From an uncultured Brevundimonas sp. (GTDB lineage: Bacteria; Pseudomonadota; Alphaproteobacteria; Caulobacterales; Caulobacteraceae), in contig NZ_CALTWS010000186.1 of NCBI RefSeq assembly GCF_943913055.1, forward strand, positions 1-5,216: a stretch of 5,216 bases of DNA, in the 5' to 3' direction. The notes beneath the pieces were generated by a model, which worked only from the letters and a program-made list of their open reading frames with translations, searched no databases and was not told where the DNA came from. Positions 4,836 to 5,216 of this stretch are shown one piece after another (positions within the stretch are counted from its first letter, which is position 1; every line of letters starts with the position of its first letter). The translations under genes and the position numbers were made by a program.

Positions 4836-4874
4836 CTTTCACAGACCGTTACCGTTTCTCGAAAGGATCAACCG

Positions 4875-5099
4875 ATGGCTCAAGGCCAGCCGACAAAAGC
4901 CTCCGGGGTTTCTAAGCGAGGATTCGCCTCCATGGACCCCGAACGTCAGCGCGAGATCGCCCGCAAGGGCGGTGCCAGCGTGCCCAGCGAAAAACGCAGC
5001 TTCTCCCAGGATCGTAGCCTGGCCGCTCAAGCCGGTCGCAAGGGCGGCGAAGCCTCCCACGGTACGCGCAATCCCAAGGACGCTCCGCCTGCGGAATAG
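4875..5099 (+). CDS. KGG-motif general stress protein
   Basis: A 74-residue, hydrophilic, lysine/arginine/glycine-rich protein. It carries two copies of the stress-induced KGG repeat: GFASMDPERQREIARKGG (16-33) and SFSQDRSLAAQAGRKGG (42-58), each an aromatic Phe, a short helix and a Lys-Gly-Gly end. The motif is shared with E. coli YciG/YmdF and Bacillus GsiB, hydrophilin-like proteins made under stress and in stationary phase. They are thought to protect cell components; no enzymatic role is known. The start at 4875 has AAAGGA (4862-4867) seven bases upstream. An in-frame start further left would cross the promoter and is unlikely. It has its own candidate EcfG promoter and a strong terminator, so it is probably monocistronic. 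Confidence 0.9.
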   Translation: MAQGQPTKASGVSKRGFASMDPERQREIARKGGASVPSEKRSFSQDRSLAAQAGRKGGEASHGTRNPKDAPPAE

Positions 5100-5123
5100 G
5101 CGCACCGAACACGACAAGAAATC

Positions 5124-5153
5124 AGGCGGCACCCGATCCGGGGCCGCCTTTTT
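5124..5153 (+). terminator. Intrinsic terminator of the KGG gene
   Basis: AGGCGGC (5124-5130) pairs with GCCGCCT (5143-5149); inside, CCCG (5132-5135) pairs with CGGG (5139-5142) around a three-base loop. Five T residues (5149-5153) follow. On the minus strand the stem is followed by TGATTTCTT, so it may also stop the gene arriving from the right. Confidence 0.88.
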
Positions 5154-5164
5154 CATGCCTGCAG

Positions 5165-5216
5165 TCAGGTGCCCAGCACGGCCAGGGCCACAGACGGCGC
5201 TTTGCCGGTTTCGAAC
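5165..5216 (-). CDS. C-terminal end of an unrecognised protein entering from the right
   Basis: The minus strand reads FETGKAPSVALAVLGT and then TGA (5167-5165), with the frame open to the window edge. Codons are mostly G or C at the third position. The stop is 16 bases before the shared hairpin at 5149-5124, a natural place for a convergent gene to end. Too short to identify; it could still be a chance frame. Confidence 0.45.
   Translation of the reverse strand, partial: FETGKAPSVALAVLGT

Noticed and set aside
4811..4850. GGAAC (4811) paired with CGTT (4847-4850) as the KGG promoter
   Set aside because: The spacing is 31 bases, far beyond the 16-17 expected; GGTT at 4832-4835 is at the right distance.

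Overview
The window looks like chromosomal DNA of an alphaproteobacterium of the Caulobacterales type, with Brevundimonas the most likely relative. The reasons are high GC content, strong G/C preference at third codon positions, a ClpP and trigger factor close to what I remember of Caulobacter, and GGAAC-N16-TT promoters of the alphaproteobacterial general stress sigma factor (EcfG/SigT). I see no insertion sequence, phage gene, CRISPR array, rRNA or tRNA. The genus is inferred, not proven.

Left part (1-3455), minus strand: a protein-quality-control block transcribed right to left. It runs tig (trigger factor, 1926-3269), an unrecognised secreted protein (933-1868), then clpP (206-847), closed by a clear intrinsic terminator (144-178). 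Upstream of clpP the only good ribosome binding site serves a seven-codon ORF that ends 15 bases before the clpP ATG. Beyond the terminator is the N-terminal part of a small gene (start at 127) that runs into a perfect 33-bp fold-back palindrome at the very edge of the window. I suspect a contig-end chimera there, not biology.

Middle (3456-4157), plus strand: a GloC/YcbL-type metallo-beta-lactamase-fold hydrolase (glyoxalase II-like), divergent from tig and possibly translated from a leaderless mRNA.

Right part (4158-5216): three small stress-type genes. They are a tail-anchored membrane protein resembling the ElaB/YqjD (DUF883) group (minus), a 54-residue proline-rich acidic protein (plus), and a 74-residue KGG-motif stress protein (plus) followed by a strong terminator. 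Each is preceded, at a sensible distance from its start codon, by a match to the EcfG/SigT promoter with exactly 16 bases of spacing. They therefore look like a compact general-stress cluster. The last 52 bases hold the C-terminus of an unrecognised gene entering from the right.

Taken together, the left block supplies folding (trigger factor) and proteolysis (ClpP), the hydrolase probably deals with thioester or methylglyoxal detoxification, and the right cluster appears to be switched on by general stress. No wholly new system is evident. The best leads are the three matched stress promoters, the clpP upstream ORF, the unknown secreted protein between tig and clpP, and the edge palindrome.
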